A stretch of 64,000 nucleotides of DNA from Acidobacteria bacterium UBA7540 (GTDB lineage Bacteria; Acidobacteriota; Terriglobia; UBA7540): the NCBI GenBank assembly GCA_002478145.1, contig DLMI01000141.1, positions 26,117 to 90,116 of the forward strand, written 5' to 3'. Below the pieces are notes generated by a model. It did no database searches. It saw only the letters and a list, made by a program, of their open reading frames with translations, and was not told where the DNA came from. Both the position numbers and the translations under genes were made by a program. Shown here piece by piece: positions 34,175 to 42,675 of this stretch. How positions within the stretch are numbered: position 1 is the stretch's first letter; each line of letters starts with the position of its first letter.

Positions 34175-34385
34175 ACGTGGGGCTTGAGTCGGGCGGGCCC
34201 TCAGGGTAGCGGTCCAAGTTCTTGATTTCCTCTTCCAGAGAACTCTTCAATTCGTTGGACGCGCGGCGCAATTCGCCCAGACCCTTGCCAAGTGTCCGCG
34301 CGATCTCCGGGAGTTTCTTGGGCCCAAACAGTAGGAAAGCAATAAAGAGTATGAACCCGATTTCGCCAAACCCGCCACTGAACAA
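34128..34385 (-). CDS. tatA: Sec-independent translocase TatA
   Basis: 85 residues with the TatA layout: a short N-terminus (FSGGFGEIG), one helix (FILFIAFLLFGPKKLPEI) with the FGPKKLPE hinge, an amphipathic helix (ARTLGKGLGELRRASNELKSSLEEE), and an acidic tail. A longer frame begins at a TTG at 34403, but the TTG at 34385 has GAGAGG six bases upstream and gives the standard N-terminus. TatB cannot be fully excluded, but the helix length and tail favour TatA. The next gene is tatC. Confidence 0.92.
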   Translation of the reverse strand: MFSGGFGEIGFILFIAFLLFGPKKLPEIARTLGKGLGELRRASNELKSSLEEEIKNLDRYPEGPPDSSPTYGHNDPEPTPKEPGQ

Positions 34386-34673
34386 GGTCAACCTCTCCCA
34401 CAAATCATAGGTGACACGAGCGGCGTTGTCAAGATAAACCGCAGGGCCAAGACACAGAAGTCAGGATTCAGGGCCGGGAGTCAGAAGACAGTCAATATCG
34501 AAGCCCCTTGGGTCCCCTCGGCCCGGGGGAGGAGCCCTAATATTATGGAGAACCTGTGGGCAAGTCCAAGCATCCAATGATATGTGGGAAAAGGGCAGGG
34601 ACCCAGGCTGCGCTTTAAGCCGGAGAATCCCTATGTTATACTCAAGCATGCAGGCTGAGGAGCTGCATTGAAC

Positions 34674-36290
34674 ATGAAACAGGCGCCACGGTGGTTGTGG
34701 TTCATTCTTTCCACGGTTCTGCTTTGCACACTGCTGGGAGGGCTGTACGGCCGGCAAGTCGAAGCCACGACGGGCGCGGACGACTCGGATGTAAAGAGCA
34801 GTCTCACCGAGCTTACCCGTGTCTACAACTTGGTTGAGCAGAACTACGCAGATGTGGTGGACCCGGACAAGGCCATCTACGGCCCCAGCGAAACCAATGT
34901 CGGCGCCATCCCCGGCGCTCTCCGAAGCCTGGACCCTCACTCTAATTTCTACGATCCGCTCGCCTTTTCGCGGCTCCGCGAAGACCAGGAGGGCAAGTAC
35001 TACGGCGTCGGAATGCAAATCGGGCAGCGCCCTGGGAAGTTGGGCAAGCTCGTCGTTGTCGTAGTAAGTCCGATCCCCGGCTCGCCTGCGTTTCGGGCCG
35101 GTCTGCGGCCCGGCGATGTCATCGCCAAGGTCAACGGGCAGTCAACTGAAGGAATGAATACCATCCAGGTTGCGGAGAAGTTGAAGGGGCCCAAAGGAAC
35201 CCAGGTACACATCACCGTCACGCGCGAAGGGTACGATCAACCTCTCGAATTTGACATCACGCGCGACGAGATTTCGCAGCTCAGCGTGGATGACGTGTTT
35301 ATGCTCAAGCCTGGGATTGCTTACATCCACATCAACAGGTTCAACGAGAACACGAATGACGAACTCTCCGAGGCGCTGAAAAATCTGCTGGAGAAGAACC
35401 TGCAGGGACTGGTTCTCGACCTTCGTGGAAACCCCGGCGGCCTGCTTCAGGAAGCGGTTGAAGTATCCGACCATTTCCTCGAAAAGAGCCAGTTGATCGT
35501 CTATCACTACGGTCGCCACTCGCAGGAAAAACGCTACTACACGACAAAGGGAGACAGCGGCAAAGAGTATCCCATCGTGGTGCTCATCAACCGCATGACA
35601 GCGAGTGCGGCGGAGATCGTCACGGGAGCTTTACAGGATCACGATCGCGCCCTGGTGATGGGCCAGCCCAGCTTCGGCAAGGGCCTTGTTCAAACTGTCT
35701 TCCCGCTCAGCGAGCACACGGGCTTGGCGCTGACCACCGCCCGCTACTACACCCCGAGCGGCAGGCTGATTCAGCGCGACTATGACAACGTTTCTCTTTA
35801 CGATTATTACTATCATCCGGAGGATTCCCCCACGCCGCACACGGATGTGCGCCTCACCGACGGCGGTCGTGAGGTTTATGGCGGTGGTGGCATCACGCCT
35901 GATATCAAGTACGAAGACCCCAAGCTCACTCCCACTCAGGAAGCGCTCTTGCAGCATGGCGCTTTCTCCGAGTTCGGCCTGCATTACCTTGGAATTCACA
36001 AGACCATTCCGAGCGACTTTCAAGTAACGGACGCTGTTCTTCAGGAATTCCGGCAGTTTCTTGCCGAGCAGAAAATCCCGATATCCGATCAAGGCCTGAA
36101 AGACAATTCGGATTTCATCCGGACGCGTATCCGCCTCCAGTTGGTTGGCTCCATTTTCGGCGAAACAGTAGCCAGCCGGATCGACATTGAAAACGATCCG
36201 TTGGTGCAGAAAGCTCTCGACAGCATGCCACAGGCCAGCGAACTGCTTGCCAAAGCCAAGCGCTACATCGCCAGCAAGACTCAAAGGTAA
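34674..36290 (+). CDS. C-terminal processing protease, S41 family (CtpA)
   Basis: 538 residues with an N-terminal membrane or signal helix (WLWFILSTVLLCTLLGGLYG), a PDZ domain at about residues 115-200 (VSPIPGSPAFRAGLRPGDVI), and the S41 catalytic core. The nucleophile is Ser311 in NRMTASAAEIV, and the general base is Lys336 in PSFGKGLVQ, 25 residues apart as in the family. It trims C-termini of periplasmic proteins. GAGGAG lies upstream; a TTG two codons earlier (34668) is an alternative start. Downstream sit a palindrome and a convergent zinc-ribbon gene. Confidence 0.92.
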   Translation: MKQAPRWLWFILSTVLLCTLLGGLYGRQVEATTGADDSDVKSSLTELTRVYNLVEQNYADVVDPDKAIYGPSETNVGAIPGALRSLDPHSNFYDPLAFSRLREDQEGKYYGVGMQIGQRPGKLGKLVVVVVSPIPGSPAFRAGLRPGDVIAKVNGQSTEGMNTIQVAEKLKGPKGTQVHITVTREGYDQPLEFDITRDEISQLSVDDVFMLKPGIAYIHINRFNENTNDELSEALKNLLEKNLQGLVLDLRGNPGGLLQEAVEVSDHFLEKSQLIVYHYGRHSQEKRYYTTKGDSGKEYPIVVLINRMTASAAEIVTGALQDHDRALVMGQPSFGKGLVQTVFPLSEHTGLALTTARYYTPSGRLIQRDYDNVSLYDYYYHPEDSPTPHTDVRLTDGGREVYGGGGITPDIKYEDPKLTPTQEALLQHGAFSEFGLHYLGIHKTIPSDFQVTDAVLQEFRQFLAEQKIPISDQGLKDNSDFIRTRIRLQLVGSIFGETVASRIDIENDPLVQKALDSMPQASELLAKAKRYIASKTQR

Positions 36291-36415
36291 GACGTTGGCC
36301 GTACCGTAGGGCCGCCTCTCCCGCAAGGCGGGACCCGGCCCTACGTCGCGGTTTCCGGGGTCTCCCCCCCCCAGCGGCAGCCCATCCCCCCACGCTACGA
36401 GCGCAAATCCTTTTC

Positions 36416-36724
36416 TCAGTCTCGGCGAAGTCGCGAGAAGACGTACTTCAGAAGCGAAAGGCCGCCCGTCAAAGGGATCAAAAGGATCTGCTTGGCAAGC
36501 GAGGCCTTCTCCTTGCTGTGCCTGCGCTTCTCCTGCGCTCCTTCTCTTGCCTGGAAGACTAACATCGCTGCGTATTTCGCGAAGTCCACGCCACATTGGT
36601 CGCATTTCCCGCCGTGGTCTTGAACGTGCCGGCAGGCGGGACAGGTAAAGCGGAGAGGCGTGTGGCAGCGCGTGCAGAACAGCGCGCTTTCGGGGTTTTC
36701 ATGACGGCATTTAGGGCATCGCAT
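36416..36724 (-). CDS. Double zinc-ribbon protein
   Basis: 102 residues beginning MRCPKCRHENP. Two zinc ribbons follow: CPKC...CTRC and CPAC...CDQC. After them comes a basic helix (REGAQEKRRHSKEKAS) and a hydrophobic tail segment (LLIPLTGGLSLLKYVFS), so it may attach to the membrane. Such ribbons act as structural metal modules. The longer frame that begins at 36877 runs through the tRNA-Ala gene and is not real; I use the ATG at 36724. Function unknown. Confidence 0.65.
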   Translation of the reverse strand: MRCPKCRHENPESALFCTRCHTPLRFTCPACRHVQDHGGKCDQCGVDFAKYAAMLVFQAREGAQEKRRHSKEKASLAKQILLIPLTGGLSLLKYVFSRLRRD

Positions 36725-36816
36725 AGGTAACCATAATCGGCCAAGGCTTTCTCTCTGGCAAGCGGGGGTAAGCTGGGCAAAAGGGGAAATGTTCTCCTGG
36801 TAGCAAGAAAATGAAA

Positions 36817-36892
36817 TGGTGGACGCGAAGGGATTCGAACCCTCGGCCTCAGCGTTGCGAACGCCGCGCTCTCCCAACTGAGCTACGCGCCC
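36817..36892 (-). tRNA. tRNA-Ala (CGC anticodon)
   Basis: Read from the minus strand: acceptor GGGCGCG pairs with CGCGTCC, the D arm is GCTC..GAGC, the anticodon stem CGGCG/CGCTG has the loop TTCGCAA with anticodon CGC, and the T arm is GAGGG-TTCGAAT-CCCTT. The discriminator A and CCA are encoded. All stems close with only G-U wobbles. Confidence 0.95.
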
Positions 36893-36967
36893 ACGCCTCT
36901 CGCTGCAACCTGCAAATATAGCACGCGGGCAGCACCGTGTACAATTATCCGGGTGGTAGGCAGTGAC

Positions 36968-37180
36968 TCACTTTGCCTTTTTCCAGCGAATGAAGGCGAT
37001 CGCCGCCCAAACCAGTTCCACCATGCCGAAGGGCCATGCTCCCTGCAAGAATCCATATACCGAACCCAAGATGCAAGCGGCGGAAAAGGCCAGGATAAAG
37101 GCCCGGTGTCGGCGTTCTAGTGCGTAGCAGACTACCATTGCTGTCACTGAGAACAATCCGAAAAGGCTTAGTTCGCTCAC
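36968..37180 (-). CDS. Small membrane protein, 70 residues
   Basis: Starts with GTG preceded by GGAGAG at about eight bases. Two transmembrane helices (LSLFGLFSVTAMVVCYAL and FILAFSAACILGSVYGFL) and a third hydrophobic stretch (MVELVWAAIAFIRW) end in KKAK. The start codon overlaps the stop of the transposase fossil (GTGA), and its ribosome site lies in fossil sequence. It resembles short unknown membrane proteins found widely. Function unknown. Confidence 0.6.
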   Translation of the reverse strand: MSELSLFGLFSVTAMVVCYALERRHRAFILAFSAACILGSVYGFLQGAWPFGMVELVWAAIAFIRWKKAK

Positions 37181-37320
37181 GCGGCTCTCTCCCCTTGAGA
37201 ATCGAGTAGCCCGGCCACTTCCTCAATAGACCAAACATGGCCGCTAATTTCCGCTTCCGTCGCAGGTGTAACCGTCAAAGTCTGTTGAATCCGCCAGAAG
37301 TTATAGTACATGTAGTGCAG
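37177..37320 (-). pseudogene. C-terminal fragment of an IS1-like transposase
   Basis: The minus-strand frame reads LHYMYYNFWRIQQTLTVTP, then ATEAEISGHVWSIEEVAGLL, to a TGA at 37177. Over 34 aligned residues I count 22 identities with the C-terminus of the intact transposase at 61986-62810. No upstream part (DDE residues) is present. It is a relic of an older insertion. Confidence 0.8.
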
Positions 37321-37381
37321 AGAAAAGGCCCTTTCCTTTTAGTTCCCAGGGCCTCTGTGTCTCCGTGGTGAGAAGTTTGTT

Positions 37382-38599
37382 TCATAATTCTTTCACGGCT
37401 TCAGACGCCCCTACTACAAGGGTTTGGGCGTAAGCCAGAGCCTCCTCCAAGCGACTTTCTTCCAGGCCCCCGCCCTGGGCAAAGTCACGCCCTCCACCTC
37501 CCTTGCCACCGAACTTCGTAACGGTCTGTTTGAGGATGGTGCCCATCTCTGAAGGTCCGCCCGAGGTCTGCGCGAAGAAGAGAGTGGTCGGCTTTCCCTT
37601 TACCCCGAGCAGGGCCACTGCTAAGGGCAACTTCGCCAAGGCATGCGCCAGCATCTTGGCCTGCGCGGATTCTTCTGCTAGGAAGACCTGCCGAACTACG
37701 CGGCGACCGTCGATTACAGGCGCAGCCTGCCACAATTCTCTGGCTTGATATTCGGCCAGGCGCTCGAGCAGCTTTTCCCTTCCCCGAATCCCTTCGCGCA
37801 GTTCCTGGCTTTGTTTTGCAATCAGTTCTGGCACCGTGTCCAGAGCGGCGGAAAACAGACGCGCTGCTTCGCTTAATACCCTGAAATCCCGCCGCGCCTG
37901 TCGGTGGGCGCGGCCCCCGCACATGAACTCCACGCGGGTCAAGCCCTTCATGCGCTCCACCTTGCGCACCAGAATCAAGCCGATGGCTCCCGTACGGCTG
38001 ACGTGAGTTCCTCCGCAGGCTGATAGATCAAATCCCTCAACCTCCACCAGCCGGACCTCGCCCTCGCGAGACGTCGGCTTGCGCAATTCCAATCGGCTTG
38101 CCTCCCCCGCCGGCTGAAATGAAATTCGCACCGCGCGATTCTCAAAGACCACCTGGTTTGCGGCCTCCTCGGCTTCCTCCAGTTGCCTGGAACCGAGGCG
38201 GTCAGAATCCAGATCAATGGTTGAACTCTCCTCCCCTAAGTGGAACGAGACGGTCTTATATTCACCAATCCTTTCGAAGGCCGCCGATAAGACATGCTGG
38301 CCGGTATGTTGCTGCATGTGGTCAAACCGCCTCGCCCAATCGATTTTCCCACGCACGCCTTCTGCCTCCGGCGCTTGGCGGAGGATGTGCGCAATTTCGT
38401 CTCCTTCGTCAACAGCTTCGAGGACTTGGATGCCCGCGATTGTGCCGGAATCCGTCGGCTGCCCACCCGAGGCGGGGTAAAAGGCCGTGCGGTCGAGGTA
38501 AACTTTGAAACCGTTTGGCGCGGGTTCCGAACGAAGGACACGTGCCTCAAATTCACGCAAATAGCCATCGGTGTAATAGAGCCTCTCGGTCTTTGTCAT
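37382..38599 (-). CDS. Alanyl-tRNA editing protein (AlaX-like, with DHHA1 domain)
   Basis: 405 residues related to the editing half of AlaRS. The N-terminal beta barrel contains DRTAFYPASGGQPTD. The zinc site is His98/His102 (HTGQH) and Cys195/His199 (CGGTH). A C-terminal DHHA1-type domain ends in GGKGGGGRDFAQGG. It hydrolyses Ser or Gly mischarged on tRNA-Ala in trans. It overlaps the end of threonine synthase by four bases (ATGA), so expression is coupled. A tRNA-Ala gene lies 490 bases downstream. Confidence 0.92.
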   Translation of the reverse strand: MTKTERLYYTDGYLREFEARVLRSEPAPNGFKVYLDRTAFYPASGGQPTDSGTIAGIQVLEAVDEGDEIAHILRQAPEAEGVRGKIDWARRFDHMQQHTGQHVLSAAFERIGEYKTVSFHLGEESSTIDLDSDRLGSRQLEEAEEAANQVVFENRAVRISFQPAGEASRLELRKPTSREGEVRLVEVEGFDLSACGGTHVSRTGAIGLILVRKVERMKGLTRVEFMCGGRAHRQARRDFRVLSEAARLFSAALDTVPELIAKQSQELREGIRGREKLLERLAEYQARELWQAAPVIDGRRVVRQVFLAEESAQAKMLAHALAKLPLAVALLGVKGKPTTLFFAQTSGGPSEMGTILKQTVTKFGGKGGGGRDFAQGGGLEESRLEEALAYAQTLVVGASEAVKEL

Positions 38600-39792
38600 A
38601 GGATTGAATTACTGTGGCTTACGGTCATTGTCTCAAGCACTTCTTGATATTTGTATGCACTGGCAGTGAGGAACAAAATGATGCTCTCAGGACCTGCCAG
38701 AAAGCCGTCCCATAACAGCTTCTTGAGTGCCGCGAGAGTTGCTCCTCCTTCCGGCGAGGTGAGCACACCCTCCGTTTCCGCAAGTTCCCGCATGGCAACA
38801 AGCATTTCAGAATCGGATACGGCCAGAGCGGCCCCGCGGCTTTCGCGGAGGACCCGCAACATCATGAAGTCGCCGATTGCCGATGGCACTCGCAGACCGG
38901 AGGCGATCGTCTGCGGACTCTCCCACTCCTCGGCCCGGTCGCCACCCTTGGCGAAAGCTCGAACGATGGGAGCGCAGCCCTGCGCCTGCACTGAGAACAT
39001 TCGTGGCCAAGGCCCGCTGGTCCAGCCAAGTTCCTCCATCTCCGCAAAGGCTTTCCACATACCAATGAGCCCCGTCCCACCCCCGGTTGGGTAGATCATG
39101 GCATTGGGAACTCGCCCGCCTAGCTGCTCCACAACTTCATACGCCATGGTCTTCTTCCCTTCCAGCCTGTAGGGTTCGCGAAGAGTTGAGACGTCGAACC
39201 ACTCGCCGTCCTTCAGGTGCTCCTTCATTTCTCGACCGCAGTCTTTGATGCTTCCTGAGACGAGCACGACCTTCGCCCCCAGCAAGGCACACTCCTGCCG
39301 ATTCGCTGCGGGCGTTTCATTGGGCATATAAACCGCCGGTTCCATGCCCGCCTTGGCGGCATACGCGGCCAATGCCCCGCCGGCATTTCCCGCCGACGGC
39401 ATCGCCAGCTTTCGAATGCCCAATTCGTTGGCCATGCTCGTTGCCACAGCAAGCCCACGTGCCTTGAAAGAGCCGGTGGGATTCTGGGATTCATCTTTCA
39501 AGTACAAATTGGGCAGTCCGAGCTTCTTGCCGAGACGCCGGGCATGTATCAGCGGCGTGAATCCCTCACCCAAACACAGGATTGATGAATCCTGTGTTAC
39601 CGGGAGAACTTCCCGATACCGCCACAGTGTAGGTTCACGCGAGGCCATGCGGTCAAGTACCAATGTCTCCGCCGCCCGGCGAAGGTCGTACCGTACCAGA
39701 AGGGGTGCTCCACAACTACACAGGTTGTAGACCCGGCCGGGCTCGTGGTGTTTTCCGCAGCGGGCACACTCGAGGTGAGTAACAAGGGACAT
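38596..39792 (-). CDS. thrC: Threonine synthase
   Basis: 398 residues; PLP-dependent conversion of phosphohomoserine to threonine. The N-terminal zinc-ribbon-like Cys set (Cys9, Cys12, Cys25, Cys27) is followed by the catalytic core: NPTGSFKARG with Lys110 as Schiff base, PSAGNAGGALAAYAAKAG for the substrate loop, and YPTGGGTGLIG for PLP phosphate. This is the shorter class of the enzyme. It begins the thrC-alaX pair. No ribosome site is obvious before the ATG. Confidence 0.92.
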   Translation of the reverse strand: MSLVTHLECARCGKHHEPGRVYNLCSCGAPLLVRYDLRRAAETLVLDRMASREPTLWRYREVLPVTQDSSILCLGEGFTPLIHARRLGKKLGLPNLYLKDESQNPTGSFKARGLAVATSMANELGIRKLAMPSAGNAGGALAAYAAKAGMEPAVYMPNETPAANRQECALLGAKVVLVSGSIKDCGREMKEHLKDGEWFDVSTLREPYRLEGKKTMAYEVVEQLGGRVPNAMIYPTGGGTGLIGMWKAFAEMEELGWTSGPWPRMFSVQAQGCAPIVRAFAKGGDRAEEWESPQTIASGLRVPSAIGDFMMLRVLRESRGAALAVSDSEMLVAMRELAETEGVLTSPEGGATLAALKKLLWDGFLAGPESIILFLTASAYKYQEVLETMTVSHSNSIL

Positions 39793-39828
39793 GGGATTTG
39801 AAGTCTAACATGCTAAAATCCTGATTGC

Positions 39829-40668
39829 ATGCCGATTCGTCTAGTTGCCATTGATCTTGACGGCACTCTCCTTAACAGCCGTCGGGAAATATCGGAAGGT
39901 AACCGCCGGGCGCTGCTCGAGGCGGTTGAGCGCGAAGTCCAGGTGGTCATTGTCACCGGGCGCAGGTTTCATTCTGCCCTCCCGCTGGTCAGCCAAATCC
40001 CCTGCCCCGTCACTCTGATTACCTCCAATGGCGCCCTGATCGCAAACTCCTCGGAAGAGGTTCTCTATCGGGATTTCCTTCCCCGAGATGTGGCACAGCA
40101 GGTTCTGGAGTTTGCGCGCAAATATCGTCCTTACTCCGTGGCCATCTTCCACACGCCCGGCTATGGCCAGGTCACCATGCAGGATAACGCCGTGGATGAA
40201 GGGCCTCTCGGTTGGTATGTCCAGACCAGCGCTCATTGCCTGCGACTCGTCCCGGACCTGGAAGCGGCTCTTGACAGGGATCCTATCCAGGTAATGATCG
40301 GAGGCCCCCCCGCACAAATCGAACCGGCGGAGATGCTACTGGCAGAATCCCCCATCCGTTCCAGCATTCATCTCACCTGGACCAAGTACCTGACCACGAA
40401 TATTTCCATCCTCGACGTCATGAACCGGGGCTGCTCGAAAGGACGCGCGCTGAAGATTTGGGCCGAGCAGTGTGGAATCCAACCCGGCGAAGTGATGGCT
40501 GTTGGAGACAATTTCAACGACCTGGAGATGCTTCAGTACGCGGGACTACCGGTCCTCATGGGAAATCACTGCCCCGAGCTGCACCGGCCTGATTGGACCC
40601 TGACTCTCCCCAACGACGAAGATGGCGTCGCCGAAGCCATCCGTAGGTACGTTCTGGCATGTGGCTGA
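39829..40668 (+). CDS. Cof-type HAD phosphatase
   Basis: 279 residues of the HAD IIB (Cof) family. Catalytic residues are Asp9 and Asp11 (AIDLDGTLL), the motif II Thr in VIVTGRR, Lys in GCSKGRAL, and the acidic GDNFNDLEML. The cap between residues about 80 and 185 fits the Cof type. Such enzymes hydrolyse small sugar phosphates or cofactors with loose specificity. No ribosome site precedes the ATG; a TAAAAT box lies 10 bases upstream, so a leaderless mRNA is possible but no -35 box is visible. Confidence 0.85.
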   Translation: MPIRLVAIDLDGTLLNSRREISEGNRRALLEAVEREVQVVIVTGRRFHSALPLVSQIPCPVTLITSNGALIANSSEEVLYRDFLPRDVAQQVLEFARKYRPYSVAIFHTPGYGQVTMQDNAVDEGPLGWYVQTSAHCLRLVPDLEAALDRDPIQVMIGGPPAQIEPAEMLLAESPIRSSIHLTWTKYLTTNISILDVMNRGCSKGRALKIWAEQCGIQPGEVMAVGDNFNDLEMLQYAGLPVLMGNHCPELHRPDWTLTLPNDEDGVAEAIRRYVLACG

Positions 40669-41416
40669 AAAAAGAAGTTTACAGTCGACCCGCCGCGGCG
40701 GGAGAGTTAACAGTCAAAGCCGCCGAATGACCCTTTGCCGTCCTGCGTAGCATTGCCGTGGCATGCCGAGCAGAAATCAGAAACCAGAAGCAGGAACGAG
40801 CGAAGTATTTCACACTTCTGAAATCTGCAATCCTCAATCTACCGTTTGCTCTGTCCCGCTCGCCTCTTCAATCTGAACAAAAGCCGCAGAGTTACAGAAC
40901 AACTCTGCGCTTGTATCTACCTGCTGCATGCACCGGTACCGGCTCGGGTTCTCAAAAGGCGTGTTCAGGATCGGGTCTGACACTTCGAAGGCGTATTCAA
41001 CATCTTTTGGCCGGGTTTACTCACTCTGCTAGCAGGCCCTGTTTATGCCGTTGCGCGTGACTTCCCTGTTTCGAGCCGAGCTCGGCAGACTCCCTGAGAA
41101 CTGTGAACCAAAATGGAACCAACTGTTGGTCCCTAGAAAACGGAGGGAGCCCGCCCCCTCAGCGCAGGGGGGTACCGTTTTCTGGCCGGAATGAGGACGC
41201 CCCTAACTCAGTTTGTCGGCGCACTTGAATCCATGAGGCTTTGGGGATCGAGGAAGGAGGACAGGAAAACCGCTTCGACCGTGTCGAAACCAACCAGCAA
41301 TGATTTACAGTTTGCCATCACTGGACAGTACTTTAGTGCTTACTTTAGTGCTATACCAGGTAATACGGCGGAGAGATAGTGTGCCCTATGGAGACATACA
41401 CGCCGAGGAAAACTCG
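40669..41416. other. Non-coding stretch with inverted repeats
   Basis: Nearly 750 bases without a convincing gene. Short plus-strand frames at 40758 and 41191 lack ribosome sites and conserved-looking sequence. At about 41136-41184 an imperfect inverse of the GAAAACGG / CCGTTTTC kind is visible, separated by GC-rich bases. Confidence 0.55.
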
Positions 41417-41578
41417 ATGACCGTACTCGTGATTTGCTGGATAGCGGTTTGGGTCGCAATAGGCATTTATATAGCTCACAAGAAGGGCTTTCCGAAGGCA
41501 CGAACAATAGCCGACGCGTTGCTTTTGGGGCCGTTCATCCTCTTACTGTTTCTTGCGAAAGAGACAAAGGAGGGATGA
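41417..41578 (+). CDS. Small membrane protein, 53 residues
   Basis: From an ATG with GAGGAA eight bases upstream. Two hydrophobic segments (VLVICWIAVWVAIGIYI and IADALLLGPFILLLFLA) flank a basic turn (AHKKGFPKART), and the tail is KETKEG. The pattern resembles short bacterial membrane proteins of unknown role. The longer frame from 41300 adds non-hydrophobic residues and has no ribosome site. Confidence 0.55.
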   Translation: MTVLVICWIAVWVAIGIYIAHKKGFPKARTIADALLLGPFILLLFLAKETKEG

Positions 41579-41686
41579 GCACATTGCGCGGAGTGGGTCA
41601 AGCCTGAAGCCACGGTTTGCAGGCGTTGCCATATTGACGGCAGGAATCCACGACGATCAGTTTGGTTTACGGGCCGGCGGTGGGGA

Positions 41687-42352
41687 TCAATGCTGGTCGA
41701 TGACTTCGGTTCGGGGCGGGGGCGTGAAGCGAAACAAAGAGCGGCTTAGCGGCACATTCCGCCCAATGTGGTCAAAGGAAAACTCCATGGTGCTCTGGTC
41801 GGGAAGGATCACGAGCAAACGCCGGATATCAAATTGGGGACTCACCACCATGAGCACCTGGTGATAATCCCCTTCGTATCCCTTCTTGGGGTATGCGCGC
41901 AGGACGCGGTCAGCGGGCTGGTGCTCGAGGGCGTCCGGCGCAAACTCAATCCGAGAAAAGACACGACGCAAGTCGAGCCTTGAAAGTAAGAGGCGAAACG
42001 GAATACGAATATCGTCGCTCGCTTTGAGGGGTGAGCGCGTGAGTTGTTTCTCCTCCGGGATGTAAAGCATCAGAGTCTTCCCATCGGAGAGAAACAGCTT
42101 GGGTTGAGGCCGCTCGTAATCCCACCGCATCAAGCCACCGCGCGCGAAATAAACCACGCCGGACTCGACGCGTGTCCGGCCTCCGCTAACGTAGGTCTGC
42201 GTGAAGTCTGCACGGATAGTCTTGACCGCATGATAGCTCGACTCGAATTGACCCACGTACTCTTCCAGGGAATCCGTGCTTCCATTTCCAACTGGAGCGC
42301 CAGTTCCCCCCGTGCAGCCGAGTAACAAGAACACCACGATGAAGCACGACAC
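41687..42352 (-). CDS. LolA-like outer-membrane lipoprotein carrier
   Basis: 221 residues from a GTG at 42352, chosen because it starts a lipoprotein signal (SCFIVVFLLLGCTGG, Cys at the lipobox). The open frame continues upstream into the minisatellite, which encodes IGRSGDRVIG-type residues, so the true start and signal are somewhat uncertain. The mature domain is LolA: FESSYHAVKTIRADFTQTY, VESGVVYFARGGLMRWDYERPQPKLFLSDGKTL and PEEKQLTR. LolA ferries lipoproteins across the periplasm, but a lipid-anchored form is unusual and could be a LolA/LppX-like variant. It lies at the end of the ABC-TPR-PAP2 operon. Confidence 0.8.
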   Translation of the reverse strand: MSCFIVVFLLLGCTGGTGAPVGNGSTDSLEEYVGQFESSYHAVKTIRADFTQTYVSGGRTRVESGVVYFARGGLMRWDYERPQPKLFLSDGKTLMLYIPEEKQLTRSPLKASDDIRIPFRLLLSRLDLRRVFSRIEFAPDALEHQPADRVLRAYPKKGYEGDYHQVLMVVSPQFDIRRLLVILPDQSTMEFSFDHIGRNVPLSRSLFRFTPPPRTEVIDQH

Positions 42353-42355
42353 GCC

Positions 42356-42675
42356 AATCGGATGATCGGGAGATCGGGTGATCGGGAGAACAACAGACCG
42401 CCAATCGGGTGATCGGGTAATCGGATGATGGGGTGATCCGGAGATCGGGTGAACGAGAGCGCGCCAATCGGGTGATCGGGTGATCCGGAGTTCGGGTGAA
42501 CAAGAGCCCGCCACTCGGGTGCAAGGGTGAACAATATCCCTGTTCTCCCGATCGCCCGATCTTCCGATCACCCGATCACCTGTTCTCCCGATCACCCGAT
42601 CTCCCGACCTGCCGATCTGCTGTTCTCCCGATCTCCCGATCACCCGATCTCCTATTCTCCCGATCTCCCGATCAT
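42356..42675. repeat. Minisatellite that forms a giant inverted repeat
   Basis: From 42356 to about 42530 the plus strand repeats units of GATCGGGTGATCGGGAGATC type. From 42536 to 42675 it repeats the complementary CCCGATCACCCGATCTCCCG. The two halves are mutual inverses and can form a stem of over 100 pairs between the LolA-like gene and the TPR gene. It is not CRISPR: the units are about 8-9 bases and there are no unique spacers. Confidence 0.9.

Noticed and set aside
40758..41060. 100-residue plus-strand frame
   Set aside because: No ribosome site and low-complexity, non-family sequence.
42356..42675. Direct repeats considered as a CRISPR array
   Set aside because: Units are 8-9 bases with no spacers, the two halves are in opposite orientations, and no cas genes are near.
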